From NCBI RefSeq assembly GCF_050306235.1, contig NZ_JBLWFH010000002.1, forward strand, positions 310,001-374,000: a DNA stretch of 64,000 nucleotides. The letters run 5' to 3'. Shown here in pieces: positions 26,517 to 35,302 of this stretch (within the stretch, counting starts at the first letter, position 1; each line of letters begins with the position of its first letter). This DNA comes from Glaciecola sp947496235. GTDB lineage: Bacteria > Pseudomonadota > Gammaproteobacteria > Enterobacterales > Alteromonadaceae. The notes beneath the pieces were generated by a model. It worked only from the letters and a program-made list of their open reading frames with translations. It was not told where the DNA came from and made no database searches. The position numbers and the translations under genes are program-made.

Positions 26517-28712
26517 ATGAAATATCCTATAGTTAGCGCCATTTCAATGGCCGTTATTCTTGGTTTAGCTGGTTGTAGTCAACCCGATACCAGCAGCTCT
26601 ACTACAACAACTGAATCTAGTGCTCAAACGAGTGCAGAACAAGCGTTTGAAAATCCACTTTTAGCGCCATTCGCGGGACCTTATGAAGGTGTGCCTGCCT
26701 TTGACAAAATGGATTTGACTTATTTAAAGCCTGCACTTGAAAAAGGCATGGAATTATCTTTGGCAGACTATCAAGCAATTGCAGATAATCCAGCACCAGC
26801 GACCTTTGAAAATACCTTTGTAGAAATGGAAAAAGCAGGTGAAGAGCTAGACCGGGTGTATACCTATTACGGTATATGGGCATCTAATTTATCATCGCCT
26901 GAATTTAGGGAAATCCAAAAAGAAATGGCACCAGAGCTTAGTGCTTTTGGTTCTAAAATTACTCAAAACGCAAAACTATTTGCGCGCATTAAAGCGGTTT
27001 ATGAAGGCGAGGAATTCGACACCCTTACTGAAGAAGAGCAGCGAATTGTCACTGCTACTTATAACCGGTTTGTGGGCAGTGGTGCTGAACTCGACGAAGA
27101 AAGTAAAAAACGCTTTGCAGAAATCAATCAAGAACTAGCCCAATTGCATACTCAGTTTCAGTCTAATGTGCTTGCTGATGAAGAAAACTACGTGCTTTAT
27201 TTGACCGAAGAACAGCTTGGTGGTCTACCTGATTCGTTCATTCAAGCATCAGCTGCCGCTGCTTCTAGTAGAGGACAAGAAGGTAAGTATGCAATTACTA
27301 ACACCCGTTCGTCTATGGATCCTTTCTTAACCTATTCTACCGAAAGAGCCTTAAGAGAGCAGGTCTGGAAAACCTATTATAACCGTGGCGATAATGGTGA
27401 TGAATTTGATAACAATGAAATTATTAAACAAATACTGAAGCTACGCCATGAACGTGTGCAAATGTTAGGGTTTGAAAACTATGCGCAATGGCGCTTACAA
27501 GATCGCATGGCAAAAACACCCGAAAATGCCATGAATTTGATGGAAAAAGTATGGCCAGCTGCAATTGCGCGTGTTGAGGAAGAAGTGGCCGATATGCAAG
27601 CAATCGCAGATAAAGAAGGCGCAGACATTACCATCGCACCTTGGGATTATCGTTATTATGCTGAAAAAGTAAGACAAGCCAAATATGACTTAGATTCAAA
27701 CGAAGTGAAGCAATATTTGCAGCTTGATAAGTTAAGAGAAGCCATGTTTTATGTGGCGGGTGAGTTATTTAATTTTAACTTCACACCAGTGCCCGAAGGC
27801 AAAGTGCCAGTGTTCCATGAAGACGTGAAGGTTTGGGAAGTCACGGATAAAACCAGCGGGGATTTAGTGGGATTATGGTACTTAGATCCCTTTTCACGCA
27901 AAGGTAAACGTTCAGGGGCTTGGGCGACTTATTATCGCTCGTACACCACTTACCAAGGTGAAACCAATGTACTGTCGTCAAACAACTCTAATTTCGTAAA
28001 AGGCGTACCTGGAGAACCTACGTTAATTTCTTGGGATGATGCAGAAACTTACTTCCATGAGTTTGGCCATGCGCTTCACTTTTTATCTGCAAAAGTAAAA
28101 TATCCGAGTTCTCATTCTGGGGTGAGAGATTACACGGAATTTCAATCACAGTTATTGGAAAGATGGTTAATTACGGATCCGGTGATTAATAACTATTTGG
28201 TGCACTATAAAACTGGCGAACCTATTCCAGAAAGTTTGGTTACCAAGATTAAAAATGCATCTACTTTTAACGAAGGATTTAAAACCACTGAATACATGGC
28301 GTCTGCTATCATGGACTTGTTGTATCACACAACAGACCCTGCCACTATCGAACCAGATACATTCGAAGCTGAGGAGTTAGCAAAACTGGGTATGCCAGAA
28401 GAAATTGTAATGCGTCATAGATCTACTCAGTTTGGTCATGTGTTCTCTGGAGAAGGCTATGCGGCGGCTTACTATGGTTACATGTGGGCCGAAGTTTTAA
28501 CATCTGATGCAGCTGAAGCCTTTGCCGAAGCTCCCGGCGGTTTTTACGATAAAGCAACCAGTGAAAAATTAGTGGATTATTTGTTTTCAGTCAGAAATGC
28601 CATGGACCCAGCCGAGGCTTATCGTAAATTCAGAGGACGAGATGCCAAGGTGGAAGCCTTAATGCGCGACCGTGGTTTCCCTGTAAACCAAGACGATAAA
28701 TCTGAAGATTAA
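26517..28712 (+). CDS. M3 family peptidyl-dipeptidase lipoprotein (Dcp-like)
   Basis: A 731-residue zinc metallopeptidase. The lipobox LAGC places it in the periplasm, membrane-anchored. An all-alpha M3 fold contains the zinc motif HEFGH at 514-518 with a further Glu ligand downstream (around TEFQSQ), and the C-terminal GYAAAYYGYMWAEVL segment is typical of Dcp/oligopeptidase A. It cleaves dipeptides from short peptides. E. coli Dcp is soluble, so the lipoprotein form is a marine-type variant. The gene has an ACAGGAAAG ribosome site and a perfect terminator. Confidence 0.92.
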   Translation: MKYPIVSAISMAVILGLAGCSQPDTSSSTTTTESSAQTSAEQAFENPLLAPFAGPYEGVPAFDKMDLTYLKPALEKGMELSLADYQAIADNPAPATFENTFVEMEKAGEELDRVYTYYGIWASNLSSPEFREIQKEMAPELSAFGSKITQNAKLFARIKAVYEGEEFDTLTEEEQRIVTATYNRFVGSGAELDEESKKRFAEINQELAQLHTQFQSNVLADEENYVLYLTEEQLGGLPDSFIQASAAAASSRGQEGKYAITNTRSSMDPFLTYSTERALREQVWKTYYNRGDNGDEFDNNEIIKQILKLRHERVQMLGFENYAQWRLQDRMAKTPENAMNLMEKVWPAAIARVEEEVADMQAIADKEGADITIAPWDYRYYAEKVRQAKYDLDSNEVKQYLQLDKLREAMFYVAGELFNFNFTPVPEGKVPVFHEDVKVWEVTDKTSGDLVGLWYLDPFSRKGKRSGAWATYYRSYTTYQGETNVLSSNNSNFVKGVPGEPTLISWDDAETYFHEFGHALHFLSAKVKYPSSHSGVRDYTEFQSQLLERWLITDPVINNYLVHYKTGEPIPESLVTKIKNASTFNEGFKTTEYMASAIMDLLYHTTDPATIEPDTFEAEELAKLGMPEEIVMRHRSTQFGHVFSGEGYAAAYYGYMWAEVLTSDAAEAFAEAPGGFYDKATSEKLVDYLFSVRNAMDPAEAYRKFRGRDAKVEALMRDRGFPVNQDDKSED

Positions 28713-28723
28713 GTTTCACCAAT

Positions 28724-28752
28724 GACCCTGATGAAAATCAGGGTCTTTTTTT
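28724..28752 (+). terminator. Intrinsic terminator of the M3 peptidase gene
   Basis: A perfect nine-base stem GACCCTGAT / ATCAGGGTC with a GAAA tetraloop is followed by seven T residues, 11 bases after the stop. It is a textbook intrinsic terminator. Confidence 0.95.
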
Positions 28753-28780
28753 ACTGAAGAAGTAACCACAAAACAACTGT

Positions 28781-29120
28781 CATTCCGTTCAAGAACGGAA
28801 TCTCCATGGAACAAACCGATGTTTCAACAAAGACTCGTCATTCCGTTGAAGAACGGAATCTCCTTGGAACAAACTGAAGTTTAAACAACGAATCGTCATT
28901 CCGTTGAAAAACCGAATTCCTTGGAAAAAACCGATGTTTCAACAATGACTCGTCATTCCGTTACAAAGCGGAATCTCCTTGGAACAAACTGAAGTTTAAA
29001 CAACGAATCGTCATTCCGTTGCAAAACGGAATTCCTTGGAAAAAACCGATGTTTCAACAATGACTCGTCATTCCGTTGCAAAACGGAATCTTCTTGGTAC
29101 AAACCGATGTTTCTACATTG
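28781..29120. repeat. Six-copy tandem repeat, 57-58 base unit with an internal hairpin
   Basis: Units start at 28781, 28839, 28897, 28954, 29012 and 29069. Each opens with CATTCCGTT-n4-5-ACGGAAT, an inverted repeat able to form a small hairpin, followed by CTCCTTGGAACAAAC-like spacer. Two spacer types alternate (CCGATGTTTCAACAA and CTGAAGTTTAAACAA), so units 2+3 and 4+5 form a higher-order dimer of about 115 bases. The hairpin core resembles the dispersed palindromes that begin GTCATTCC and are found between genes in many gammaproteobacteria. Confidence 0.92.
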
Positions 29121-29140
29121 AAAACAACAGTCAACGAGCT

Positions 29141-29250
29141 TCCATTGACATTTCCTCTAATTTGGCATGAAATTAATCTAAACATGCATATCTAGCAACT
29201 ATCGATTTATGCATAACTAGACGCGTAGATAATAAGATCGTTATAACTTT
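29141..29250 (+). repeat. Dispersed element, copy 1
   Basis: A sequence of about 110 bases that recurs at 47101-47208 in the same orientation. Over the first 100 bases I count 81 identities without gaps. It holds a potential stem AAATTAAT (29170-29177) / ATCGATTT (29201-29208) around the conserved GCATATCTAGCAACT, then a near-palindrome AACTAGACGCGTAGAT. No protein frame is conserved between the copies. It is a small non-coding mobile or regulatory element. Confidence 0.85.
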
Positions 29251-29587
29251 CAGAGGATTGAATTTGAAATCATTGGATGATTACAAAACAATAATCGATG
29301 ATCTGGAAAATCAGAAAGGACTCACTATTGAGCTTTAAAGTAATCAAAGTAGATCGCTAATTTTATTTGGCATTTTATTTTTTCTACAGACTCGGGTAAT
29401 GACAAGGATGACCATCCATAAGCAACATGTGAAAATTGGCTTAAACTTTCGTCTTTTGGTGACTGATGTTCACATTGCTAACGGGGAAATTCTATGCATA
29501 GAGTGACGTCATATAACACTTGTTCATATTCGGATGTGAGGCAAACCGGATTCACTTCATTAATGGCTAAAAAGCATTAAGGTCGCA
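29251..29587 (+). other. Gap with one possible remnant frame
   Basis: This stretch after the dispersed element has no convincing gene. A 24-residue frame at 29264-29338 (TTG start after AGAGG; begins MKSLDDYKTIIDDLENQ) could be a gene start cut short by mutation. An ATAACAC string near 29515 resembles the ends noted at 47879 and 48153. Confidence 0.4.
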
Positions 29588-29932
29588 ATGAATCAGTTCG
29601 CGAAAATTCTTAGAGGATATTCGAAGCTAAAGTTCAAAATGCTTGGGTACGCAACCATTAAGGATATTCCAACGGATAAGTTTAATTACATTATCGTATC
29701 ACTTGTTACTTCGGGATGGAGAAAAACGTATATTTACAACGGATTTGATGCTTGGATAGACTACGGCAAAGTAAAATTAAAGAAAAATGGCCGCCGTCTT
29801 ACTTTCGAATGGGATAACTGGGCGGAGGGTAGCGTTGAAGGTTCGGTCAAAGATATTGAGAAGTTGGCTAGAAAATACAATTTAACTGTTACTAACGAGT
29901 GGCGTTGGTCAGAGTATGATGCAAAGCCCTGA
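29588..29932 (+). CDS. Orphan hypothetical protein
   Basis: A 114-residue, basic and Trp/Tyr-rich soluble protein (FEWDNWAEGSVEGSV, NEWRWSEYDAKP) with no recognised domain. The ATG has an AAGG site at good spacing. It lies in the repeat-rich islet between the M3 peptidase and the sigma factor, followed closely by another orphan. Small orphan genes of this kind are typical of gene cassettes and islets. Confidence 0.55.
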   Translation: MNQFAKILRGYSKLKFKMLGYATIKDIPTDKFNYIIVSLVTSGWRKTYIYNGFDAWIDYGKVKLKKNGRRLTFEWDNWAEGSVEGSVKDIEKLARKYNLTVTNEWRWSEYDAKP

Positions 29933-29966
29933 CAAATTTGTACAGATAAAAAGGAAAAATATAAGA

Positions 29967-30293
29967 ATGGATCTCGAATCTCTTAGACTTATCACAATTA
30001 TTGGTTCTTTAGCTGCAATCATGCTCTACATCTACAGAATTGTATGCACTGTTAACCTAATGCGGTCTGATTCTCCAAAATTAGAGGGATACAACAGACT
30101 TATTTATGCAGGATTGATTTTTATCATACCTCTGGGCATTGGTGCTTGGATATATGATTTTGTAGTAAACAATAAAAAGGTATCTCCTTTATTTCTTTTT
30201 CCTTTTGCAATTGTTGTAACAACCTTTATCCAAGGCATGATTATACTCTTACCTCACGTAAATAAGTTTAACTTCGATTATATTGGTTGGTAG
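29967..30293 (+). CDS. Small membrane protein, orphan
   Basis: A 108-residue protein with three predicted hydrophobic helices (about 8-28, 43-65, 75-98). The start at 29967 has an AAGGAAA site ten bases upstream; an earlier in-frame ATG at 29916 overlaps the preceding gene and lacks a site. No family is recognised. Its stop is followed within three bases by an attC-like palindrome. Confidence 0.55.
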   Translation: MDLESLRLITIIGSLAAIMLYIYRIVCTVNLMRSDSPKLEGYNRLIYAGLIFIIPLGIGAWIYDFVVNNKKVSPLFLFPFAIVVTTFIQGMIILLPHVNKFNFDYIGW

Positions 30294-30295
30294 CG

Positions 30296-30373
30296 GCATA
30301 ACTAGCGGATTAACTCGTTCGTTGGTATGAAACACTGTGACATGCCGCGAATACAATGTCACGGTAGTTAAGC
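30296..30373. repeat. attC-like imperfect palindrome
   Basis: GCATAACTAGC (30296-30306) pairs in nine of eleven positions with GGTAGTTAAGC (30363-30373). Inside, GTGACAT (30337-30343) pairs perfectly with ATGTCAC (30356-30362). Outer arms carrying a TAAC/GTTA core around an inner stem, directly after an orphan gene, recall an integron attC site. The arms are asymmetric and no integrase is in the window. From 30374 to the sigma gene I see nothing firm. Confidence 0.4.
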
Positions 30374-30638
30374 AAGTTATCTCGATTTTCATCGCGACGA
30401 CAATTCTTCATTGAGCCACTTAAGTTACTATTAATGGTAACTTGAAAATTAATTTAAAAAAATTTGTGAGATTTTCTTTTTCGCTGCGAATAATTAGTTA
30501 AATAAGGTTTGATAGCAAGATTATGAAGATCGTAACTAGGGGTTTAGTGTAATGGTGAAGACGTTAGTTTCCAATAGATCACAAGCAAACCCAGTCCCTC
30601 TTTTATTCATTAATTTATGTAAACAGGGTTTCTTATAG

Positions 30639-31154
30639 ATGCCATTTTTAAATAAAAGTGAGGTCAAGGTTAGTAAGCGAGAGTTGTTTTTGGAACTCGT
30701 TGAAAAACACAAAGGGATCCTTTTTAAAGTCACTCGTTCATACTGCAAAAATGAGTTTGACCGAGAAGACCTAACACAAGAAATTCTGGCCCAAATTTGG
30801 CGTTCTTTAGATACCTACAATGACGATTTTAAAATTACAACCTGGATGTATCGAGTGGCCTTAAATGTCGCCATTTCATTTCACCGAAAGGACAAGTCAG
30901 GTGCGTTTAAACACTATGAGATAGAAGACAAACTACTCAGTTATGACATGAATGAAGAAGCAGAAAACGAACAGAGCATAATCCAACTCTATACCTTTAT
31001 AAATCAGCTTAACGATATAGATAAGGCTGTATTGTTGATGTATTTGGAAGGGGAAAATCAGTCGGAAATTGCTGCCAATTTAAGCATTTCGATTTCAAAT
31101 GTCTCAACCAAAATTAGTCGAATTAAACAAAAATTTCAGCACAGTGCTGGGTAA
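30639..31154 (+). CDS. ECF-type RNA polymerase sigma factor
   Basis: A 171-residue sigma-70 family factor of ECF type. Region 2 spans about residues 20-90 (YCKNEFDREDLTQEILAQIWRSL, then TWMYRVALNVAISFHRK for -10 recognition). Region 4 spans about 115-168 (AVLLMYLEGENQSEIAANLSISISNVSTKISRIKQKF, a helix-turn-helix for -35 recognition). It is followed 21 bases later by a membrane protein that may hold it. Its target promoters cannot be read from the window. Confidence 0.9.
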   Translation: MPFLNKSEVKVSKRELFLELVEKHKGILFKVTRSYCKNEFDREDLTQEILAQIWRSLDTYNDDFKITTWMYRVALNVAISFHRKDKSGAFKHYEIEDKLLSYDMNEEAENEQSIIQLYTFINQLNDIDKAVLLMYLEGENQSEIAANLSISISNVSTKISRIKQKFQHSAG

Positions 31155-31175
31155 AACTTCAAGGTGGAATTGAAT

Positions 31176-31835
31176 ATGAATTTAGAGCAAATGCAATCAT
31201 TATGGCAAGACCACAGCCTAAAGTTAGAAGAGTGTATAAGCCTCAATAAAAGGCTACTCAATGAGAAACAGAAAGAAGAACAAAAAAGCAAGTTGCACAA
31301 TCTAGTTGTGTCCAGAACGCTGGAAGGAGCTTTGTTTTTTATCATCTGTGTAGCATTGTCTAAATATATTGTTTCCTCTTGGAGCCTATCTGCACCTGTG
31401 GTGTCTGCAGTTGTACTAAATGTTTTTGCCATTGTTGGTCTAGCCGGCAATATCGGTCAAATAACACTGTTAAATAAAATAGACTTTGCGAAACCCATAA
31501 AACAAACCTTAACTGACCTTATTGTGGTTAGGTCTCACAATATGCAAATTTTTAAACTAATAATGCTCTCGGCACCCTTCTATATGGCTTATGTATTTTT
31601 AGGTTATGACATTATTTATGAACTTGATCTTTACTCATTGATGTCAGCTGAGACAAAAATTGCGTTTGCTGTGATTTCATTAGTGTTTGTTGTACTTGTT
31701 GTCGTCTTAATAACAAAGTTAACGCCAGAAAATCGAGGTAACAAGATTATAGACTGGCTATATAGAGAAGTATCGGGCGAGAAGCTGACGCATTTATTGG
31801 ATGAAATGGAAAATATAGACAGAGCCAAGAGATAA
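31176..31835 (+). CDS. Membrane protein, possible anti-sigma partner
   Basis: A 219-residue protein. A charged, helical cytoplasmic N terminus (about 1-45, LQSLWQDHSLKLEE-like phrasing) precedes four hydrophobic segments (about 50-70, 75-95, 125-145, 160-180) and a charged C-terminal helix. The ATG at 31176 is preceded by AAGGTGG and is preferred to a GTG four codons earlier. Co-transcription with an ECF factor and a short cytoplasmic helix before membrane segments suggest an anti-sigma factor, but no zinc-binding HxxxCxxC motif is seen. The role is inferred from position. Confidence 0.7.
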   Translation: MNLEQMQSLWQDHSLKLEECISLNKRLLNEKQKEEQKSKLHNLVVSRTLEGALFFIICVALSKYIVSSWSLSAPVVSAVVLNVFAIVGLAGNIGQITLLNKIDFAKPIKQTLTDLIVVRSHNMQIFKLIMLSAPFYMAYVFLGYDIIYELDLYSLMSAETKIAFAVISLVFVVLVVVLITKLTPENRGNKIIDWLYREVSGEKLTHLLDEMENIDRAKR

Positions 31836-31900
31836 AATCGATAGGACTTGCTTAGCTGTCAGTTTTTAATACAGACAAACTTTAACAAAAGGAGTGTTAT

Positions 31901-32491
31901 ATGAAATATTTAATTGTCGCCGTGTTGGCACTATTTACACTAAGCGCAAATAGCGCTAATACCGACCAGCCGTCAATAGAGCAACCCAAGCTAAGTGATT
32001 ACCGGGTTGGTGAAAAATGGATTTGGGAATTTAAAGGCGTCACAACACAAGGTGAAGTGCGCTCTGAAGGACGAGATGCCAGGGAAGTGGTTGAAGATAA
32101 CGGCGTATTAAGCATAAAAACGCAGCACGGCTTAATTCCTGTATCTAACATAGTGAAACCAATAACAAGCGACACGCCTAGATTTAAGTGGCCGTTAGAA
32201 GTGGGAAAAAAGTGGGTATACGAAAGTCATTGGGAAAGCGAAGACGGTACCACAGGTAAAACGGTGCAAAACGTCGAGGTCTTGTCGTATAAAGAAGAAA
32301 CAGTTGGAGCGGGAAAGTTTATGGCTTTCACTATTGCTTACAAAGGAACAGTGAGTAATTCAAGGGGGTACATTGCAGATTCTGAAGAAGTATATGTGTA
32401 TTCTCCAGAAGTGAAAAACTTCATCAAACTCACCCAAACACAAGATGACTTCCACTATGTAGAGGAGTTGGTAGAGTACAGCAAACCCTAG
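31901..32491 (+). CDS. Exported protein of unknown function
   Basis: A 196-residue secreted or periplasmic protein with a signal peptide (about 1-19) and a predicted all-beta fold with repeated Trp/Tyr strands (GEKWIWEFKG, GKKWVYESHW). No domain is recognised. It lies 65 bases after the anti-sigma candidate with an AAAGGAG site and could be part of the sigma operon or its regulon. Its stop codon lies within a palindrome shared with the convergent gene. Confidence 0.7.
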   Translation: MKYLIVAVLALFTLSANSANTDQPSIEQPKLSDYRVGEKWIWEFKGVTTQGEVRSEGRDAREVVEDNGVLSIKTQHGLIPVSNIVKPITSDTPRFKWPLEVGKKWVYESHWESEDGTTGKTVQNVEVLSYKEETVGAGKFMAFTIAYKGTVSNSRGYIADSEEVYVYSPEVKNFIKLTQTQDDFHYVEELVEYSKP

Positions 32492-32508
32492 CGTTTTTAA
32501 ACGCTAGG
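32487..32508. terminator. Shared bidirectional hairpin containing both stop codons
   Basis: A perfect palindrome, CCTAGCGTTT-TT-AAACGCTAGG. The plus-strand gene stops with the TAG at 32489-32491 and the minus-strand gene with the TAG read at 32506-32504, so both convergent frames end inside the stem. The T/A tract is in the loop, so termination is only likely. Confidence 0.6.
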
Positions 32509-32929
32509 TAATTATCATCTTTGATAACTCGATCGTAAATCCAATTAACGCTAAAACCAGCCCAACTCCCCCGATCGCGTTTCCTCGACCGAGAACAATG
32601 CCGAGTCTGACAAATACCTTGCTTATAAATATCACAACACCTATAAACACGGTAAATACAGTAAAGGCTAAGTTTGCAACTATGCTCATCCTAGGTTCTA
32701 AGATTGAGATTATAGCCACAGATATCACCCATATAGCAATATAAGCAACTATTGCCACAAGATTCCAATCTTTCCTAGTGGCAGGGCGTCCTACAAACCG
32801 GAACTGAACATTTTCGAAAAAGACTTTGAGGCGTTCTGATAAGACGGGTAAATAAAGTTCAACCGTCACTAACATTAAACCAATGACTTGAACGGTAAAA
32901 CTCACCCAATTTATTATACTGTCGGTCAA
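32504..32929 (-). CDS. Small four-helix membrane protein
   Basis: A 141-residue inner-membrane protein with four hydrophobic segments (about 8-25, 55-75, 80-105, 115-138). A short charged loop (FVGRPATRKDW) lies between the first and second. No family is recognised. It is monocistronic and convergent with the exported protein gene. Confidence 0.6.
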   Translation of the reverse strand: MTDSIINWVSFTVQVIGLMLVTVELYLPVLSERLKVFFENVQFRFVGRPATRKDWNLVAIVAYIAIWVISVAIISILEPRMSIVANLAFTVFTVFIGVVIFISKVFVRLGIVLGRGNAIGGVGLVLALIGFTIELSKMIIT

Positions 32930-33177
32930 GATATACTAACTTCCCTGCCTTATATTCTTCGTGCAAACCAGTATAACCCTATCGGGAGAACAAGGATACT
33001 TCTCGGTCAAAATGGTGTTTTCGGATGAAAATCTAGGTTGTGCGCTCAAGAAGTAAACTTAGTTTGTTGATTTTGACAAAAAAATGAATTTTTTACGTCA
33101 TTGCTATTAACAGGCATCTTGCCTAGTGGTAAACTCCGCGTCAGTCATTTAGCGATGACTATTGTAAACCTTCAAAT

Positions 33178-33254
33178 GCGGCGTTAGCTCAGCTGGATAG
33201 AGTAGTTGGCTTCGAACCAATTGGTCGGGAGTTCGAATCTCTCACGCCGCGCCA
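33178..33254 (+). tRNA. tRNA-Arg (anticodon TCG)
   Basis: A complete 77-base cloverleaf: acceptor GCGGCGT / ACGCCGC, D arm with AGCTCAGCTGGATAGAG, anticodon loop CTTCGAA giving TCG (reads CGA), T arm with GTTCGAATC, and encoded CCA at the 3' end. No integrase or repeated 3' end is seen beside it, so it does not look like a used attachment site here. Confidence 0.96.
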
Positions 33255-33271
33255 CTCCCTTTTTTTCATGC

Positions 33272-33946
33272 CTATCTTGGCGGATCTATATTGTTCGCAA
33301 TACTGTTGTTGACTCTAAACCAACCCGCAATTGACAAGCGCTGTGTGTTGGCTGGCAGAACTTCATGCTCAAACTCTTCACTTAGAAAAATGACTACTGT
33401 GCCGAATTTAGGTTCTACTTTTATGCCTTGAGTGTCATTTTCATCGCGATAAATCACCAATTCGCCGCCATCACCGGGTTGCCAATCTTTATTCAAGTAG
33501 GTCACTAAGGATAACACGCGGTTGGTATCGCCTTTAAAAGCATCTAAGTGGCGCTTATAAAAATGCCCCTTTTCATATACTGCGAAATGGCTTTCAAACG
33601 AGAACAAACCTAAAAACAAACGACGATTTAAGAAAGTCTGAATGTCTGTAGTCCAGTTTAACCAACTAGCGCCTGCAGGGCTTTCACCATTAATCCAAGC
33701 AATTTCATCATTTCGTACTTTTTCGTTTACTTGTTGATTAAGCTCACGTCCGATGCCTGCCTCGTTAAATTTTTCATTCGGCATTTGAGTGATATGAAAG
33801 TGCAGCATATCAGCAAGCTCATTGGGTAATGCATTTGTTTGGATGCTATAACCTTTTTGAAGTATGTCTTGGGTTATTTGATTGAGAAGTGAACGCGTAT
33901 TGTCAGTGCAAGACTGAAGGCTTTGTTCTGCTAGTATCTGCTCCAT
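33272..33946 (-). CDS. 2OG-Fe(II) oxygenase (prolyl 4-hydroxylase-like)
   Basis: A 224-residue soluble enzyme with the double-stranded beta-helix motif. Iron ligands are H133 and D135 (RHLDAF) and H194 (FEHEV); R203 is positioned to bind 2-oxoglutarate. The central YLNKDWQPGDGGELVIY segment is typical of P4H-like oxygenases. The substrate is unknown. It converges on the tRNA gene and is monocistronic. Confidence 0.88.
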   Translation of the reverse strand: MEQILAEQSLQSCTDNTRSLLNQITQDILQKGYSIQTNALPNELADMLHFHITQMPNEKFNEAGIGRELNQQVNEKVRNDEIAWINGESPAGASWLNWTTDIQTFLNRRLFLGLFSFESHFAVYEKGHFYKRHLDAFKGDTNRVLSLVTYLNKDWQPGDGGELVIYRDENDTQGIKVEPKFGTVVIFLSEEFEHEVLPANTQRLSIAGWFRVNNSIANNIDPPR

Positions 33947-34138
33947 GAGCGCTCTTGGAATATTTATTGTTGACGCTTTTTACGCGCTTTTGAACCCCTT
34001 ATCAAACAAATTATTTTTATCTTCACAGACAAAAATAATTTGCTAGTCAACAAGTTAAATAAAGCCAAATGAGCCAGTTCGGCATTTCATACGTAGCCAC
34101 TAACTCAATCTAGGTATTCAACAGGATTAGACAATATT

Positions 34139-35281
34139 ATGCGACAGAAAATAGCGTTTCTAATAACAATGCTTTTGGCTTCAAGCTTTGCAACGGCCGA
34201 AGAAATTGAGATGAAAGGCAGTCAAGGAGCATCTTTAAATGCCACTGTGTTAGCATCGTTCGATCAACCTTGGGCAATGACCTTTTTACCCGATGGTCAA
34301 AGCTTGGTAACGGAAAAAACCGGTGCAATTTGGATGCTGGATAAAAATCAGAAAAAGCTGTTCACACTCGAAAATGTGCCTAAAACGCAGGCCCGGGGTC
34401 AAGAAGGATTAGGGGACATTATCTTGCATCCAAACTTCTCTGAGAATAATCAAATTTATGTGTCCTATGTTGAAAGAGATCCAGAAGACGACGCATACAG
34501 TGGCGCTGTCATTGAGCGTGCTACTTTGAATACAGCCAGTGGTAAAGCAAGTTTATCAGACCGCGAAATTATATGGCGTCAATCGCCTAAAATGACCGGC
34601 AACGGTCACTACTCGCATCGAATGGTGTTTTCCCCAGATGGGTATTTATTTATCACTTCAGGTGAGAGACAAAAATTCACGCCGTCACAAAATATGGCAA
34701 TGAATTTGGGCAAAATTCTGCGTTTAAATGATGATGGTTCCGCACCAGAAGACAATCCTTTTTATGGTAACGGCGAGGTAGCAAATCAAATCTGGACCCT
34801 TGGCCATCGTAACCCTCTAGGCATCGACTTTGATGCCCAAGGGAATTTGTGGGCCCACGAGATGGGACCTCGTCATGGTGACGAATTAAATCTGATAGAA
34901 CGCGCCCGTAACTATGGTTATCCAATGGTGTCTCAAGGAGATCATTATTCTGGCGTGAAGATTCCTAACCACGAAGACTACCCAGTGTTTTATTCACCTA
35001 AAGTGGCTTGGGTTCCAGCGATTAGCCCGGCCGGATTTATTATCTACAAAGGAAATGTTCATAAAGACTGGTCTGGCAATGGCTTTATTGGTGGCTTATC
35101 GTCAAGAGCCTTGGTCAGAGTCGCGTTTGAGCAGAAGCAAAATGGTGATTGGAACGCAGAAGAAGCCGAGCGTTATGAGTGGGGTGCGCGAGTGCGCGAG
35201 ATTGATCAAGATGCACAAGGCAACATTTTTGTACTAGAAGATGGGCCTGAAGGTAAATTACTAAAAATTCTACCTGAGTAG
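34139..35281 (+). CDS. PQQ-dependent aldose sugar dehydrogenase (YliI-like)
   Basis: A 380-residue periplasmic protein with a signal peptide (about 1-20) and a six-bladed propeller of the GSDH/sorbosone type. Motifs are SFDQPWAMTFLPDG, GNGHYSHRMVFSPDG with the active-site His, and GHRNPLGIDFDAQGNLWAHEMGPRHGDE. It oxidises aldose sugars in the periplasm using PQQ. No PQQ biosynthesis genes are in the window. It has its own terminator and is monocistronic. Confidence 0.9.
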   Translation: MRQKIAFLITMLLASSFATAEEIEMKGSQGASLNATVLASFDQPWAMTFLPDGQSLVTEKTGAIWMLDKNQKKLFTLENVPKTQARGQEGLGDIILHPNFSENNQIYVSYVERDPEDDAYSGAVIERATLNTASGKASLSDREIIWRQSPKMTGNGHYSHRMVFSPDGYLFITSGERQKFTPSQNMAMNLGKILRLNDDGSAPEDNPFYGNGEVANQIWTLGHRNPLGIDFDAQGNLWAHEMGPRHGDELNLIERARNYGYPMVSQGDHYSGVKIPNHEDYPVFYSPKVAWVPAISPAGFIIYKGNVHKDWSGNGFIGGLSSRALVRVAFEQKQNGDWNAEEAERYEWGARVREIDQDAQGNIFVLEDGPEGKLLKILPE

Positions 35282-35302
35282 ATTGTAAGTTACTTTGTAA
35301 TA

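Noticed and set aside
28781..29120. CRISPR array
   Set aside because: The repeated part is the hairpin plus spacer together; the intervals between palindromes are themselves repeated rather than unique, and no cas gene is present.
30537..30602. A tRNA-like start (GGTTTAGTGTAATGGT, then TTAGTTTCCAA)
   Set aside because: The D arm and part of the anticodon arm resemble tRNA-Gly, but the anticodon stem does not pair, there is no GTTCRA T loop and the acceptor pairs only weakly.
33178..33254. tRNA-Arg as the integration site of an island
   Set aside because: No integrase and no repeated tRNA 3' end were found on either side.
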